A DNA stretch of 64,000 nt, taken from Hofstenia miamia. Its lineage: Eukaryota; Xenacoelomorpha; Acoela; Hofsteniidae. The stretch covers positions 382,619 to 446,618 of the forward strand of contig CABFPE010000246.1 of NCBI GenBank assembly GCA_900660155.1. Reading direction: 5' to 3'. The position numbers and the translations under genes were made by a program. Every line of letters begins with the position of its first letter. The stretch's first letter is position 1. Positions 1 to 9,880 of this stretch are shown piece by piece. The notes under the pieces are model-generated. The model did not search any database and had not been told where the DNA came from. It saw only the letters and a list, made by a program, of their open reading frames with translations.

Positions 1-73
1 TGATGTTGTCTGTTTCAATATTCACAAAAATTACCATGTCATAATGTACAAAATGGGCCAGCGTTGTACACAC

Positions 74-2518
74 TTATTTCTTGGAGCATCTACAGAAAAT
101 ATATTGAATCAAGTTTAAAGTTGTCAAAATTACATGCGAAAAAGTAAGAACTGACCATCCAACAAACATGCCAATGTTACCAGCAAATGCTGAAATTAGT
201 TCTTCGATTGAGTACGCTTTATTTTCTTTGATTTGCTCAAAGTTTAGTTCTTCATAATATATCTCGACGCGCACAAAGTTTTCTCGAATTTGATGCAGCA
301 TTTCGTCCTCCTTGATCTCGCCACTTAAGTGCTTTCCCAAAATTTCGGTCATAAAATCACGAGCTTCCTCACCTGAAGATTCCATTACTTCATTCATAAA
401 GTAATAAAGATAATTTTTAGAGGGAAACTCATCACTGGCAATATTCACATCATATACAGTATCTGCACATGCTTGAGGACAATTGCAAGGAAACTCAAGT
501 TTAGATCCGTTGCGAAATTTTAGGTAAATGTCATGTTTGCAGATTATTTGCTTTATGTCCCAAGGACTACATATAGGATATGGAGAGACTGGATCTTGTC
601 CAGGAGTATAATACATATAGAGGTAAGAATCAACACATCCGCACTCTTCTCTTAAATTATTGTACAAACACACTTCATAGCATACTTGCTGATTGTAGTC
701 TGTCCATGCATCATTTGGATCGTCAAATGAAGCATTTTTACTTTTGATTTCTGCAATGTAATCTCTTTGAAATGCGCCCGTAGCGTTGGCATTTTCCAAC
801 TGCTGATATTTCTGCCAATTAGGTTGCGCATTTGCACATTTTGAATATGGATAAGGAATTCTTGTTATTTTCTTTTGTTTTATAGATATTCTTGCTGATG
901 ATCCTGGTTTAACAATTACACTATTTCTATGTGGTAGTGGATATACTTTTGGTAAATTGAGGTTAATCGAAACACCTGATATCTTGTTAAATAAACCGAT
1001 GTTTTGTGCTTGATTAATAAACAAAACCATACTTAGCCCATTATTTATTCCTGATTTTGCCGATTTCTTAAATTTAACTCGATTACCTTTGGCAGAATTA
1101 AAAAGATAGCATTTTCCAAACTTTGCGTTCATGAAATATGTAAATTGACTATTTTCACCTCTTGCAGATGGCCTGCAGCTAGCTGAGCCAAATTTACAAT
1201 CAATAATTAAATCTTTCAGGCTGACACCATATGAGTAGGGAATATCTGGATCAAAAACAGCAAAATTTTCGGCCATTGAAAAATCTGGTTGAGCTTGGCC
1301 TCTTATATTATAGTATACATCTCGCCAATCATTTCCAGACATTTCACCTAACATTTTTAATTCTTCAGACAATCCATCCCCAAATTCATCTTCTTCGTCA
1401 TCATCTTCCTCTTCCTCATTATATATTGTTTCGTTTAAATTCCGCTTCTTTCTAGAAGCATCAATGGGTTTATCAGTTGCTATGAATAGTATTTCAAACC
1501 CTCTTTCAGTACGTTCCCTATCAGAATAAAAAGTAAATGTTACTGGCGCTAAAATGATTATTGTTGAGGGTTTTTCAAATCCGCATTGCTTACTCTCCTG
1601 CCATTGGATGGGCGCTTGATTATTTGCATCCAAGACCTCAATGTAATCAAAGCATTTACTCGAATGCTTTTCTTCTAACAAAAAATCTTCAAATTTTATT
1701 TCAATGTTTGGGTATGTATCATTCATCTTTGCAATATTAAAAGTTATTTGGATGTTCTCTGGATATTCGACTTCTGGATAGTCTTCATGTGAGACAATAC
1801 TTTGAATTTCTAAAGTAGCTGTCAAGTTTTCTGTAGGCTGAACTACAACACAGTTTTCTTCATCACTTTCGTCTTCACATTCCACATCACCATTGCAGAA
1901 AATGGCGCATTCTTCTGGATCGCTATTACAAGATCTGTAATTTTCCCCAAAACAAGGACTTGGTGGCGCAGTTGTTCTTTGGCTGCAAGCATAAAGACTT
2001 TCTAATTCATCTGATTTATCTTCGCAATCTTCAAACTCATCACATATCCAGTTGCTTGGAATACATTGGGTAATATTTCTGCAAAGCACCCAGTTTTCAG
2101 GACAGGTTTTATCATTTAGTGTTATGCCTTCCTCTCGTGCAGCTACTTTTTTAATATATTGCGCTTGCACATCATCAAGTAACGCAAGTTGATATAAACT
2201 TTTCTTTGTAACGGCTCTTATTTTGGATTTCTCAAAAATATTTTCTGTGCACACTGTGACTTGTGGAAAATCCAATGACGCTGAATTCTCAATAGACATT
2301 GAAACAGTTACACCAAAAGCTAGATATTTTAAAACTAAAGGACGAAATTGAATAACAAATGTCACCAAACTTATTGCATATATCGTGATCCATATAAGCA
2401 TATACAAACAGCTCTTGGATTGGGATACTTCGGGAAAAAATATTGAAAATATTGATTTCACTTCATGATTAAATCCAGAACTTTCTCTTTCTTTATCAGG
2501 ATGAATTTTGTTCGCCAT
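74..2518 (-). CDS. DEG/ENaC family sodium channel subunit with two LDLa modules and a CUB domain
   Basis: An intact single-exon reading frame of 814 residues. Family members form trimeric amiloride-type cation channels in the plasma membrane. A hydrophobic segment at about 36-58 is TM1. Two cysteine-rich LDL-receptor class A modules follow (about 139-178 and 189-223), with the acidic DKSDE and DESDE calcium-binding ends. A CUB-like domain spans about 233-347. A basic RKKR at 356-359 fits a furin site and is followed by an acidic run at 367-378. The ASC cysteine-rich ectodomain occupies about 441-690 (for example CYEVC, CGC, CNCPQAC). TM2 is at about 780-808 and contains GWS at the selectivity-filter position (GxS in the family). 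The His-Gly gating motif expected before TM1 is not visible; that region reads FFPEVS. The start is the only Met before TM1, followed by G at +4. Family assignment is firm; ligand and gating are unknown. Confidence 0.93.
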   Translation of the reverse strand: MANKIHPDKERESSGFNHEVKSIFSIFFPEVSQSKSCLYMLIWITIYAISLVTFVIQFRPLVLKYLAFGVTVSMSIENSASLDFPQVTVCTENIFEKSKIRAVTKKSLYQLALLDDVQAQYIKKVAAREEGITLNDKTCPENWVLCRNITQCIPSNWICDEFEDCEDKSDELESLYACSQRTTAPPSPCFGENYRSCNSDPEECAIFCNGDVECEDESDEENCVVVQPTENLTATLEIQSIVSHEDYPEVEYPENIQITFNIAKMNDTYPNIEIKFEDFLLEEKHSSKCFDYIEVLDANNQAPIQWQESKQCGFEKPSTIIILAPVTFTFYSDRERTERGFEILFIATDKPIDASRKKRNLNETIYNEEEEDDDEEDEFGDGLSEELKMLGEMSGNDWRDVYYNIRGQAQPDFSMAENFAVFDPDIPYSYGVSLKDLIIDCKFGSASCRPSARGENSQFTYFMNAKFGKCYLFNSAKGNRVKFKKSAKSGINNGLSMVLFINQAQNIGLFNKISGVSINLNLPKVYPLPHRNSVIVKPGSSARISIKQKKITRIPYPYSKCANAQPNWQKYQQLENANATGAFQRDYIAEIKSKNASFDDPNDAWTDYNQQVCYEVCLYNNLREECGCVDSYLYMYYTPGQDPVSPYPICSPWDIKQIICKHDIYLKFRNGSKLEFPCNCPQACADTVYDVNIASDEFPSKNYLYYFMNEVMESSGEEARDFMTEILGKHLSGEIKEDEMLHQIRENFVRVEIYYEELNFEQIKENKAYSIEELISAFAGNIGMFVGWSVLTFSHVILTTLNLIQYIFCRCSKK

Positions 2519-3970
2519 ATGCTATTGATCTTACAACAACTTATTTGTTAACTTGCAAAGTTTATGCCAAGTTGTCAGAAATAATTGCAATAATTTAGTG
2601 CCTGACATTTGAATTGATTTCAAATTTGACTTAAATTCGCAATCACATTATTTAATGGTGCTACATTAGTTTGTTAATGAATTTAAATTTTTCATGAAAC
2701 AATTGTCAAAGCAATTTAATAATTTAAGGAAAGAAGCGAACACAAAAATGGTGGCAGAATTCATTACATATGGAAAATAAAACGTTAATAATTACCATGC
2801 ATACACTATGAATTAATATGAGGTTAGAACATACTAAATCTGTTGTTTATGAAGTCAATAAAGAGAAATTTTGCAAGTGTTCAACTTTTGAGGTCAATTT
2901 AAGTATACCAATTGACAAACATATTGTATCCACATCATTACCAGCCCTTTAGCTTATAATCCAAATTTATGTCAAGGTATTCGCCATCTACATGGGAAAT
3001 GTCGTTTTCTTACTGCAATCTTGATAAAAACACAAGAAACGTTTTCTCTTTAGGAATATGGGCATAGCGTTATATAGTCCCAGAGAAATTACAAAGTGCA
3101 AAGTGAAATTCTGTTTTTAGAAATTTTGAATTCTGTTAAAATTTTTCACTTATTCTATTGATAAGTTCTTGAAAGCATTTTTTTCAATGTTGCACTGGCT
3201 ATATTATAATTTGTTGAGTAATACACCTAGAAAAACTTCTTCTAATAAAACTCCCATAAGGCATATCCACTTTAGCATTAGTTATTGTTAAAACTATTAT
3301 TTCACATTTATCGGGCTTACTTTGCACGTAGACAACAAATTTGATGTGTCCACTAACGTATTATTTATATCGAACATTGTTTTCAGATTCAGACCCTAAA
3401 ATTTAGTAAAAATCACTGAAATGTTTTCCAACTAATGATGCATTAAAATACATAATTGCTGATTGCATATAATGTAATAAAATAAAATGTATCAACAGTC
3501 GCAATTTCAGTTAACATGAATAGTTTAACAATCAAATAAATAAACTTGTATATTTCTTTTAGTTCAATTGTAATTAATTTAGCAACATCATTATCGCGAT
3601 CTGACGTCATAATTGAAGACAATTAACATTACATTAAAATAAGAACCATATGCTAGTAAATGTAAAGATTAAGAATATTTTCAAGAATAAATAAAAACAA
3701 GTGCAATGCTCTAATTAAAGTTTTAAGCTAGCTTCAGGTTCATACATATAAAGATGGAAACGATATGCAAGCTGTACGTTGGTACAAAAACTGCTAACCA
3801 TGATGATTAACTTAGCAGAAGAATAGACAGGAAATAGCCCTCTGGCAACATCACTCATGATACTGGGAATCAGGCTACAATTCAATCCCACTTCTCTAAT
3901 GATACTTAAGCTGGGATTTGAAAATATAACAATTGAAAGAATAACAAAGTTATTAGTAATATATATATAT
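2519..3970. other. Intergenic DNA upstream of the channel gene
   Basis: AT-rich sequence with no reading frame or RNA gene I can support. It should hold the channel's 5' leader and promoter, which read leftward, but no core promoter element can be told from the background AT content. It retains CpG, unlike the repeats further right. Confidence 0.5.
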
Positions 3971-3971
3971 A

Positions 3972-4312
3972 TATTAGTGTTCTACGGCCATGACCACGGC
4001 CTAGCCGGCTACTGCCAAAGAACCACGGCCAATGGCTAACGCTTTTGTCTCATGGCCAAAATCCAGGCTAAGATTCATTTCTGAACATTATGATAAACAA
4101 TTTATTTCCATGATTTTATTTGGATTTTCGTTTTTTAACTTAGTACCTTTGAGCATTTTCATTAATTGTTCAAACTATGAGCATGTTATAATCGTTCCAT
4201 TGAAAATTGCTGTATTTAATTTACGGCAAAATAATCACGGCTAAAGCATTACGGCCAAAATTTATTTTGCCCGGCTGGCTACGTAAAAGAGAACTGCATT
4301 AGCTGCAGAACA

Positions 4313-4318
<6 letters not shown>
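3972..4318. mobile_element. MITE with 12-bp terminal inverted repeats in a TA microsatellite
   Basis: The ends TATTAGTGTTCT (3972-3983) and AGAACACTAATA (4307-4318) are perfect inverted repeats about 345 bp apart. Both abut (TA)n, consistent with TA-specific insertion of a Tc1/mariner-type non-autonomous element. The termini carry repeated ACGGCCA and GGCTA motifs. It has no coding capacity. The exact ends and the TA duplication are ambiguous because of the microsatellite. Confidence 0.65.

Positions 4319-4386
<68 letters not shown>
4316..4386. repeat. (TA)n microsatellite
   Basis: About 70 bases of nearly pure TA with one AAA interruption. It separates the MITE from the Tc1 element and probably served as TA target for both. 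Confidence 0.95.
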
Positions 4387-4389
<3 letters not shown>

Positions 4390-5285
4390 TACTGCCCAAA
4401 AGTTTGGGAACAGTAACCTATCTAAAGTGTGTTTTATGCTATTTCCTGGAAACTTCGTAAAATTCTTGGAATTCCCCATTTTTTCTTAGAATTTACAACA
4501 GATTCATTTAGCCAATAAAATTAACACAACTTTAGATTTACACACAATACATTTTCACTGAAAAAGCACCATCATTATAGTCTGAAATATTGTCTGTGGT
4601 AGTGAACTTTCAACAACAAAGCGTGCTCAAATTCATATCTTGTTCGAGAAGGGGTACAATTATCGTGCTATAGCTGTTAGAATGGGCGTGTAAGTATCTT
4701 CGGTATCCTGAATTGTTACTCGCTATCAGCAACTGCAAAATTTTTCCTCTCCGAAGTGGTCTGGAAAACGAAAAGTAACAACCCCTCAGACTGACCGTCT
4801 CATTCACCGTTACGTCGTCAATAAACCATTCTCTTCATCTTCTGAAGTCAAGGCAAATTTAGTGCAGAATGTATCAACACGCACCATTAGGCGTCGATTG
4901 AATATTACCTTTGACCTTCCATTGTACAAACCGGCAGCCAAACCCCGATTGTCATCAAAGAACATTCGAGACCGATTGCGTTTCTGCAGGCAATACCAAC
5001 ACTACACCCCTGAGAAGTGGCATAAAGTAATGTTTAGTGCCGAATCCAAGATTGGCCAGTTTACATCATACCGACTACACGTTCGACGACCAAGAAACCA
5101 AAAATTCAACACACGTTACACGCAAAACATTGTCCGCTCAGCACCTTCTGTGATTATTTGGGGTGCTATAACTGCGAATGGGCGTGCTGGTCTGCATTTT
5201 GTTCCTCACAACGAGGCAGTCACTGCCAAGGCCTACATCAAAATAATTCAGGAGAAAGTTCCCATGTTTATGCAGCGTCGTGGAA
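4387..5285 (+). pseudogene. Tc1-like transposase, truncated and inactive
   Basis: The element opens with CAGTACTGCCCAAAAGTTTG directly after TA, a typical Tc1-family terminus. The N-terminal paired-like helix-turn-helix region is readable from about 4620 with stops (for example near 4698). An open stretch at 4862-5285 follows with the Tc1 pattern: TIRRRL, then KWHKVMFS, then a WGAI block. The first catalytic Asp expected after MFS is Ala (MFSAES), so this copy should be catalytically dead. The reading ends at QQ plus GAN, just where family members have the second catalytic Asp and HT. There it meets an N and a TA repeat, so the last third and the 3' inverted repeat are missing from the assembly. 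Confidence 0.88.
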
Positions 5286-5305
5286 CATCTGTACTACAAC
5301 AAGAN

Positions 5306-5336
<31 letters not shown>
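5286..5336. repeat. Assembly join (N) followed by (TA)n
   Basis: A single N is followed by about 48 bases of TA. The Tc1 coding sequence stops abruptly here, so the join probably conceals missing sequence rather than a biological junction. Confidence 0.8.
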
Positions 5337-5339
<3 letters not shown>

Positions 5340-5349
5340 GCGTATTCCT

Positions 5350-5539
5350 TGTCACATGATGGTAACGAACACGTTTACCTCGTCACCAGCCTTGATGATT
5401 AACACATTGAGAACTGTTACTTCATAGACACATCTTAGTGACTGGTCAGTACCAACTGGTGACACTTGTATTTTGTATATATGCTTATTGTAACCCACAC
5501 TTTTTAAAAAAGCATTTTACTTAGCTATTGTTCTAATCA
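5350..5539 (+). repeat. 5' LTR of the small gypsy relic
   Basis: 190 bp with TG...CA ends, matching 9691-9880 over its length with scattered differences. It is followed by TGCATAGTGACAG, so no canonical TGG-type primer binding site is visible. Confidence 0.85.
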
Positions 5540-5545
5540 TGCATA

Positions 5546-6270
5546 GTGACAGAAGAAATGGCTTTTGAAACATTAAAGCCTCCTTCATTTGATATTGATA
5601 GTTCAAATATTGCAGTGGAATGGTCGAAGTGGAAAAGAAATGTTATGCTCTTCATGGAAGCCATAAAAGTAGATGGGAAACCAGATAAAGTGAAAATTGG
5701 AATATTGCTTCAGTGCATTGGAGAGACTGCTAACGAAGTTTTTGATAACTTCAACTGGATAAGAACTGAAAGCAAACAAGATTTTCAATGATGTTTTGGA
5801 AAAATTCAATAAGTACTTTAAGCAAGGCACAAATCAAGAATTCGAAAGATTCTAATTTTTCAAGATGTCAAGATCTAATTGTAAAATTGACCAATACGTT
5901 AATATGTTGAGAACCAGGCAAGGAATTGCAATTTCGGTCAGCTTGAAGATAGCCTTATTCAAGACCAAATAATTTTTTTCAATACAAGATACACGCCTTC
6001 AGGAAAGGCTGCTTAGAGAGCCAAACATTGATCTCCAGAAAACGACTCAATTTTGTCATGGCTGCGGAAGAAACTATGGAGCACTTAAAACAGATTCAAA
6101 ACGAAGACAAAGATTCAACCATAATCAAGAAGTTGACAAAATTCGACGCAAAAGAAATCTTCAAATAAGTAAGTAACCTCAGTTAGAATGTTGACAATGT
6201 GGTAGGAAACACTTGCCCCGAAATTGTCCAGCTTTTGAAAAAATGTGCTACAAGTTTGGTAAGACAAACC
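5546..6270 (+). pseudogene. gag-like protein of the small gypsy relic
   Basis: The first 81 residues are open (5546-5791) and resemble the N-terminal gag segment of gypsy elements (a WSKWKRN block, then a helical region). After that the frame is broken. A zinc knuckle of form CX2CX4HX4C is readable at about 6187-6228, with a TGA where CGA (Arg) is likely. The protein would have packaged the element RNA. Decayed. Confidence 0.72.
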
Positions 6271-6304
6271 AAAGTATACAGCACTTACAACCCCACTAAG
6301 ATAT

Positions 6305-6970
6305 CGATTGAAAAAGAATTCCCCATTTGTATGGAATCAACAACATAAGACTGCTCTAGATCACTTAATCCACCACTTAACACCTGATCCAGTATTGAGA
6401 CACCTTGTCAACAAGCTCCCTGTTATCATTCAGGCAGATTCCACAAAGTCAGCAATTGGAGCATGCCTTAATCAAGAGAAAACCCTGTCACATATGCAGC
6501 AAGCTTGATGAGAAATACTGAAGAAAACTATGCACAAATTGAAAAAGAACTATTTGCAATTACATATGGGTGTACCCATTTTCACCAATGCTCCTATGGA
6601 AGAAAAATAATTGTAGAATCTGATCACAAATTGCTTGAAAGTCTGCAGGTTAAACCTTTGTCAATCTGTTCCCCTCAAGTTCAAAGTTTTTTTGTGATTC
6701 TGCAGAAATATCTTTCATTGGAAATACAGTACAACCTGAAAAGCTGTTGTTCTTAGCAGAAACATTATCAAGACTTATTTTTCCAACAAAATCCACAGGT
6801 GAATTGGAAAAAATATTGCAAATAGCAGTTCACTCATTACCAACTCCAGAGCAACTAAACTTAACATTTATTCGCAAGGAACTTTTAAAAGACCCAGAAA
6901 TGAATGAACTCCTCAAATTCATACAAACAAAATGGCCTAAAAAAGGCGTCTTAAATTCTGTGAAATGAAA
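6305..6970 (+). pseudogene. RNase H and linker remnant of pol, small gypsy relic
   Basis: Starting at about 6308 the translation shows the RT/RNase H connection (FVWNQQHKTALDHL), then a gypsy RNase H core: the first Asp in QADSTKSAIGA, the Glu in QIEKELFAI and the Asp in VESDHK. Frames change near 6500 and 6750. Protease and reverse transcriptase, including the YxDD box, are absent upstream. The protein would have degraded the RNA strand during reverse transcription; this copy cannot. Confidence 0.82.
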
Positions 6971-7729
6971 AATTTAGAGAAGATTAAACATGAGCTACAC
7001 ATCAAAGATGACATTGTCATGTGTTGTTTTACAGTATTTATACCAACTACTCTTTGAAACCAGGTGATCAAAATAGTGCATGGAGCCCACATGGGAATCA
7101 TAAGGACAAAGAAATTGGCACGAAAATTCTTATTCTGGCCACAAATGTCCAGACAATGCTGCAGAATGTACCAAGCCAGGCAACAAAAAGAGCCCATAAT
7201 CTACCATGAGTGACCCAGACTCCTGTTTTTCAAAATTGGTCTAGACATTGCCAAAATTGCAAGCAAGAAATATTTAATATGTGTGGATTAATACTCAAGA
7301 TTCATACAGTGCTGTCAACTAAACAGAAAATGCATGCAATCAGTAATAGAAAAGATGAGGGATATTTGTTCAGTCCATGGAATCCCTCAAAATGTTGTAG
7401 CTGATAATAACCCTTTTGTTTCTACTGATTTTAAAGTATTTACAGATAGATTAGGTATAACTCTATGCCATAGCAGCCCTAGATATCCTCAGGCCAATGG
7501 AATTGCTGAAAAAGCAGTGAAAACATTTAAAAATATCTATACAAAAAGCAGTGATTACAGAATGGCAATTATGGACTACAATAACATGCCATTGTCCTTC
7601 TGTGAATATTCTCTGTCCCAATTACTGTATAGCCGTTGCTTAGAGTTAGTGACTATTTTGACAAAGGCCTTGCTAAAGCCAAAAACTGTTTCACAACAAA
7701 AATTTACAATGATAGAAAATAAATATTAG
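6970..7729 (+). pseudogene. Integrase N-terminal and core remnant, small gypsy relic
   Basis: The HHCC-type zinc-binding region is at about 6980-7200 with frame breaks. The catalytic core follows at about 7210-7729 in two frames and includes the block VVADNNPFVS, where the second catalytic Asp is kept, and the PQANGIAEKAVKTFK helix that carries the catalytic Glu. It ends where the mariner begins. It continues at 9162 after the insertion. Confidence 0.82.
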
Positions 7730-7778
7730 ATATTTCAGAAAGTTCCAACACATTGAAAAACACAAGTTTTCATAGTTT

Positions 7779-8009
7779 TTTTGCCAGTTTGATTATTGAT
7801 AAAACACCACAATATTAAGTCTAGGACAGGAAAAAAATCAAAAGTTCAGATAATTAGCATTATGCCATGTTAATATATACCTTATTATAACAACCCCTTT
7901 CAGGATACGTACACATAATAGTACAAACNTTTTTTTGCCAGTTTGATTATTGATAAAACACCACAATATTAAGTCTAGGACAGGAAAAAAATCAAAAGTT
8001 CAGATAATT
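7779..8009. repeat. 80-bp direct duplication flanking an N
   Basis: Bases 7779-7858 and 7930-8009 are essentially identical (starting TTTTTTGCCAGTTTGATTAT). Between them lie about 70 bases and one N at 7929. The pattern suggests two overlapping contig ends joined without merging. Confidence 0.85.
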
Positions 8010-9021
8010 ACCATCACAGTCTATCACTTTTTGCCAATGTGTGGGCAAACCTCCAATGCCTTTGCAGTAGAATGCTGGTGGTTTGGATTTTAAGAAATTG
8101 ATGAGCCAGAGTTTCATCTCCTCTTCATTGGTAAACACCTTGTCATGGATGTCATTCTCAAGAGAGTGGAACAGGTGAAAGTTAGACAGTGTGATATCTG
8201 GACTATAGGCCAGATGGGGCAGGATTTTGCAGCCCAGATCCAAGAGTGTCTCCCTCATGATCTTTGCAATGTGCGCTGGGAATTGTCATGAAGAAAAAGA
8301 ACATGCATATGCTGGGGGAGCTTCTGACACATTTCATCCACCAGCTTCCACATTTGATTGCAATAATAAGCTGCAGTAAGGCTTGTGTTGGGTGGAAGCA
8401 TCTTCCAATAAATTACTCCATGTGCATCCCACTAAACACAGAGTATCACCTCCTTCAGGTGAAGTCCTGCTTTCAGTATTGCTGGAAGTGTTGTACCAAT
8501 GTCCACCCACTGTTGTCTGTGCTTGATGTTCACATGCAGCACCCATTTTCATCTCGAGTAACAATATCAGTAAGCCAGTTGGTTGAGCACTGCCTGGACA
8601 GAAGACAAGTGGCTATCTTGGCACATTGTTGTTTATGAAGATCAGTCAATTTGTGCAAAACCCATGGTCCAAGTTTTGACTGTTTGCTGATTGCAATCAG
8701 ATGCTCATGAACAGTACTGTTGGATCTTCCAAGTCTAGTCGCAATTTCATGAGTTGTTTGCTTTGGGTTGGCTTCAACCAGGTTGTGCAGTTCCTCATTT
8801 TCAATAGTTTATGGTCTGCCAGAGTTGGGCTGGTCTTCAAGTATCAGTTTGTGTAGTCTGAAGCAAGCAAACCACTCCTGTGCTGTTATTACAGAGACAA
8901 CTCCTTCTCCAAATTCAGCACACAAGGTACAACTGGATTCATGAGCAGAGATGCAGGAGAGAAAGTCATAAAGTAGACAACCATGAATATTTGTTTTCTT
9001 GACCTGAATTTTTGAAGCCAT
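7992..9021 (-). pseudogene. mariner transposase (broken)
   Basis: Read leftward from an ATG at 9021, the decayed frame spans about 343 codons, the usual length for mariner. The N-terminal helix-turn-helix region ends in LEDQPNSGRP, a mariner hallmark. The first catalytic Asp sits in TRDENG near 8555. The second lies in the FFFMT/HD region near 8285, where frames change. Internal stops and at least two frameshifts are present. Once a cut-and-paste transposase acting in the nucleus; now dead. Confidence 0.85.
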
Positions 9022-9161
9022 GCACACAGAACGCTTGTCTGAAATGATTGCTATGATGCACTACCAAAGTCTGATGAGTTATTTTACCAATTACACTCTC
9101 AATTGCTGTGATTAAAATTGATTCCACTTGATACAAATAAACAATTTGATATCTTAAAACC

Positions 9162-9672
9162 ATGAAGCAGCTCTTAAACTATTGTAATTTGATGAAAAAA
9201 ATTTTACAATGCACAAGAACTTTCCAAATGACCCAATACAAGTCATCACAAGCAAAATTCTACAATAGAAAATCATGGATGCTAGACGAGCTAAAACCTG
9301 GAATGATCATCCATGTGGTATCTCTAGGGAACTCCATTGGGACAGTTGTAAAGAAAGTGAATACACTAACATCATATGTCATAAATATAAACAGCCACCT
9401 CATTTGAAGAAAACAATTACTCTTGATTCACTTGGGAAGGTCTTCTAAACCAGTTGGATTAACTAGCTTTCTTGACAATTATGATGATTTCTTTGAAATG
9501 AAAAGAAAAAATGATGGCAGCAATGACCTGTCAAGAGATGACGTTGCCACACCTCAAAGTATAGCTTTGCCAGGAAATTCATCTATTGGGAATCAAAGAC
9601 CACAGAGAAATAGAAGGCCTCAGCAACTATATGGATGCCCAATCAACTGTTACAATTCCATCTCTTGAATAG
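9162..9672 (+). pseudogene. Integrase C-terminal remnant of the small gypsy relic
   Basis: After the mariner, the integrase resumes with a C-terminal segment (KSWMLDELKPGMIIHV, then the small beta-barrel region ending NTLTSYVININ). Next comes an Arg-rich tail (RPQRNRRPQQLYG) typical of the end of gypsy pol. Two frames are used. Stop codons follow just before the polypurine tract. Confidence 0.78.
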
Positions 9673-9678
9673 GTGAGT

Positions 9679-9690
9679 AAGAAGGGAGGA
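9679..9690 (+). other. Polypurine tract of the small gypsy relic
   Basis: The purine run AAGAAGGGAGGA lies directly against the TG of the 3' LTR, the position where plus-strand priming starts. Confidence 0.7.
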
Positions 9691-9880
9691 TGTCACATGA
9701 TGTTAATGAATACATTTACCTCAACACAAGCCTTGATGATTAACACCTTGAGAACTGTAACTTCATAGTCACAACTTAATGAGTGGTCCCTGCCAATTGG
9801 TGACATTTGTAATTTGTATATATGCCTATTGTAACATGCACTTTTTAAAACAGCATTTTACTTAGCTATTGTTCTAATCA
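9691..9880 (+). repeat. 3' LTR of the small gypsy relic
   Basis: 190 bp, TG...CA, paired with 5350-5539. Confidence 0.85.

Larger units (their letters stand above)
7740..9161 (-). mobile_element. mariner transposon inserted in the gypsy integrase
   Basis: This block interrupts the integrase reading and encodes a mariner transposase on the opposite strand. The ends are uncertain: terminal inverted repeats were not resolved, and the left end is confused by the duplicated stretch around the N at 7929. Limits are set by where the gypsy coding similarity stops (about 7730) and resumes (about 9162). Confidence 0.7.
5350..9880 (+). mobile_element. Small Ty3/gypsy-type LTR retrotransposon relic, internally deleted
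   Basis: Two 190-bp LTRs, both starting TGTCACATGATG and ending TTCTAATCA, flank fragments of gag, RNase H and integrase in the right order. Protease and most of reverse transcriptase are missing between about 6260 and 6305. A mariner transposon interrupts the integrase. No convincing target duplication is seen (TTCCT on the left, TAGTT on the right), perhaps because the left flank adjoins an assembly join. Confidence 0.85.

Noticed and set aside
4279..4479. Open frame encoding alternating Tyr-Ile
   Set aside because: It is the translation of the TA microsatellite.
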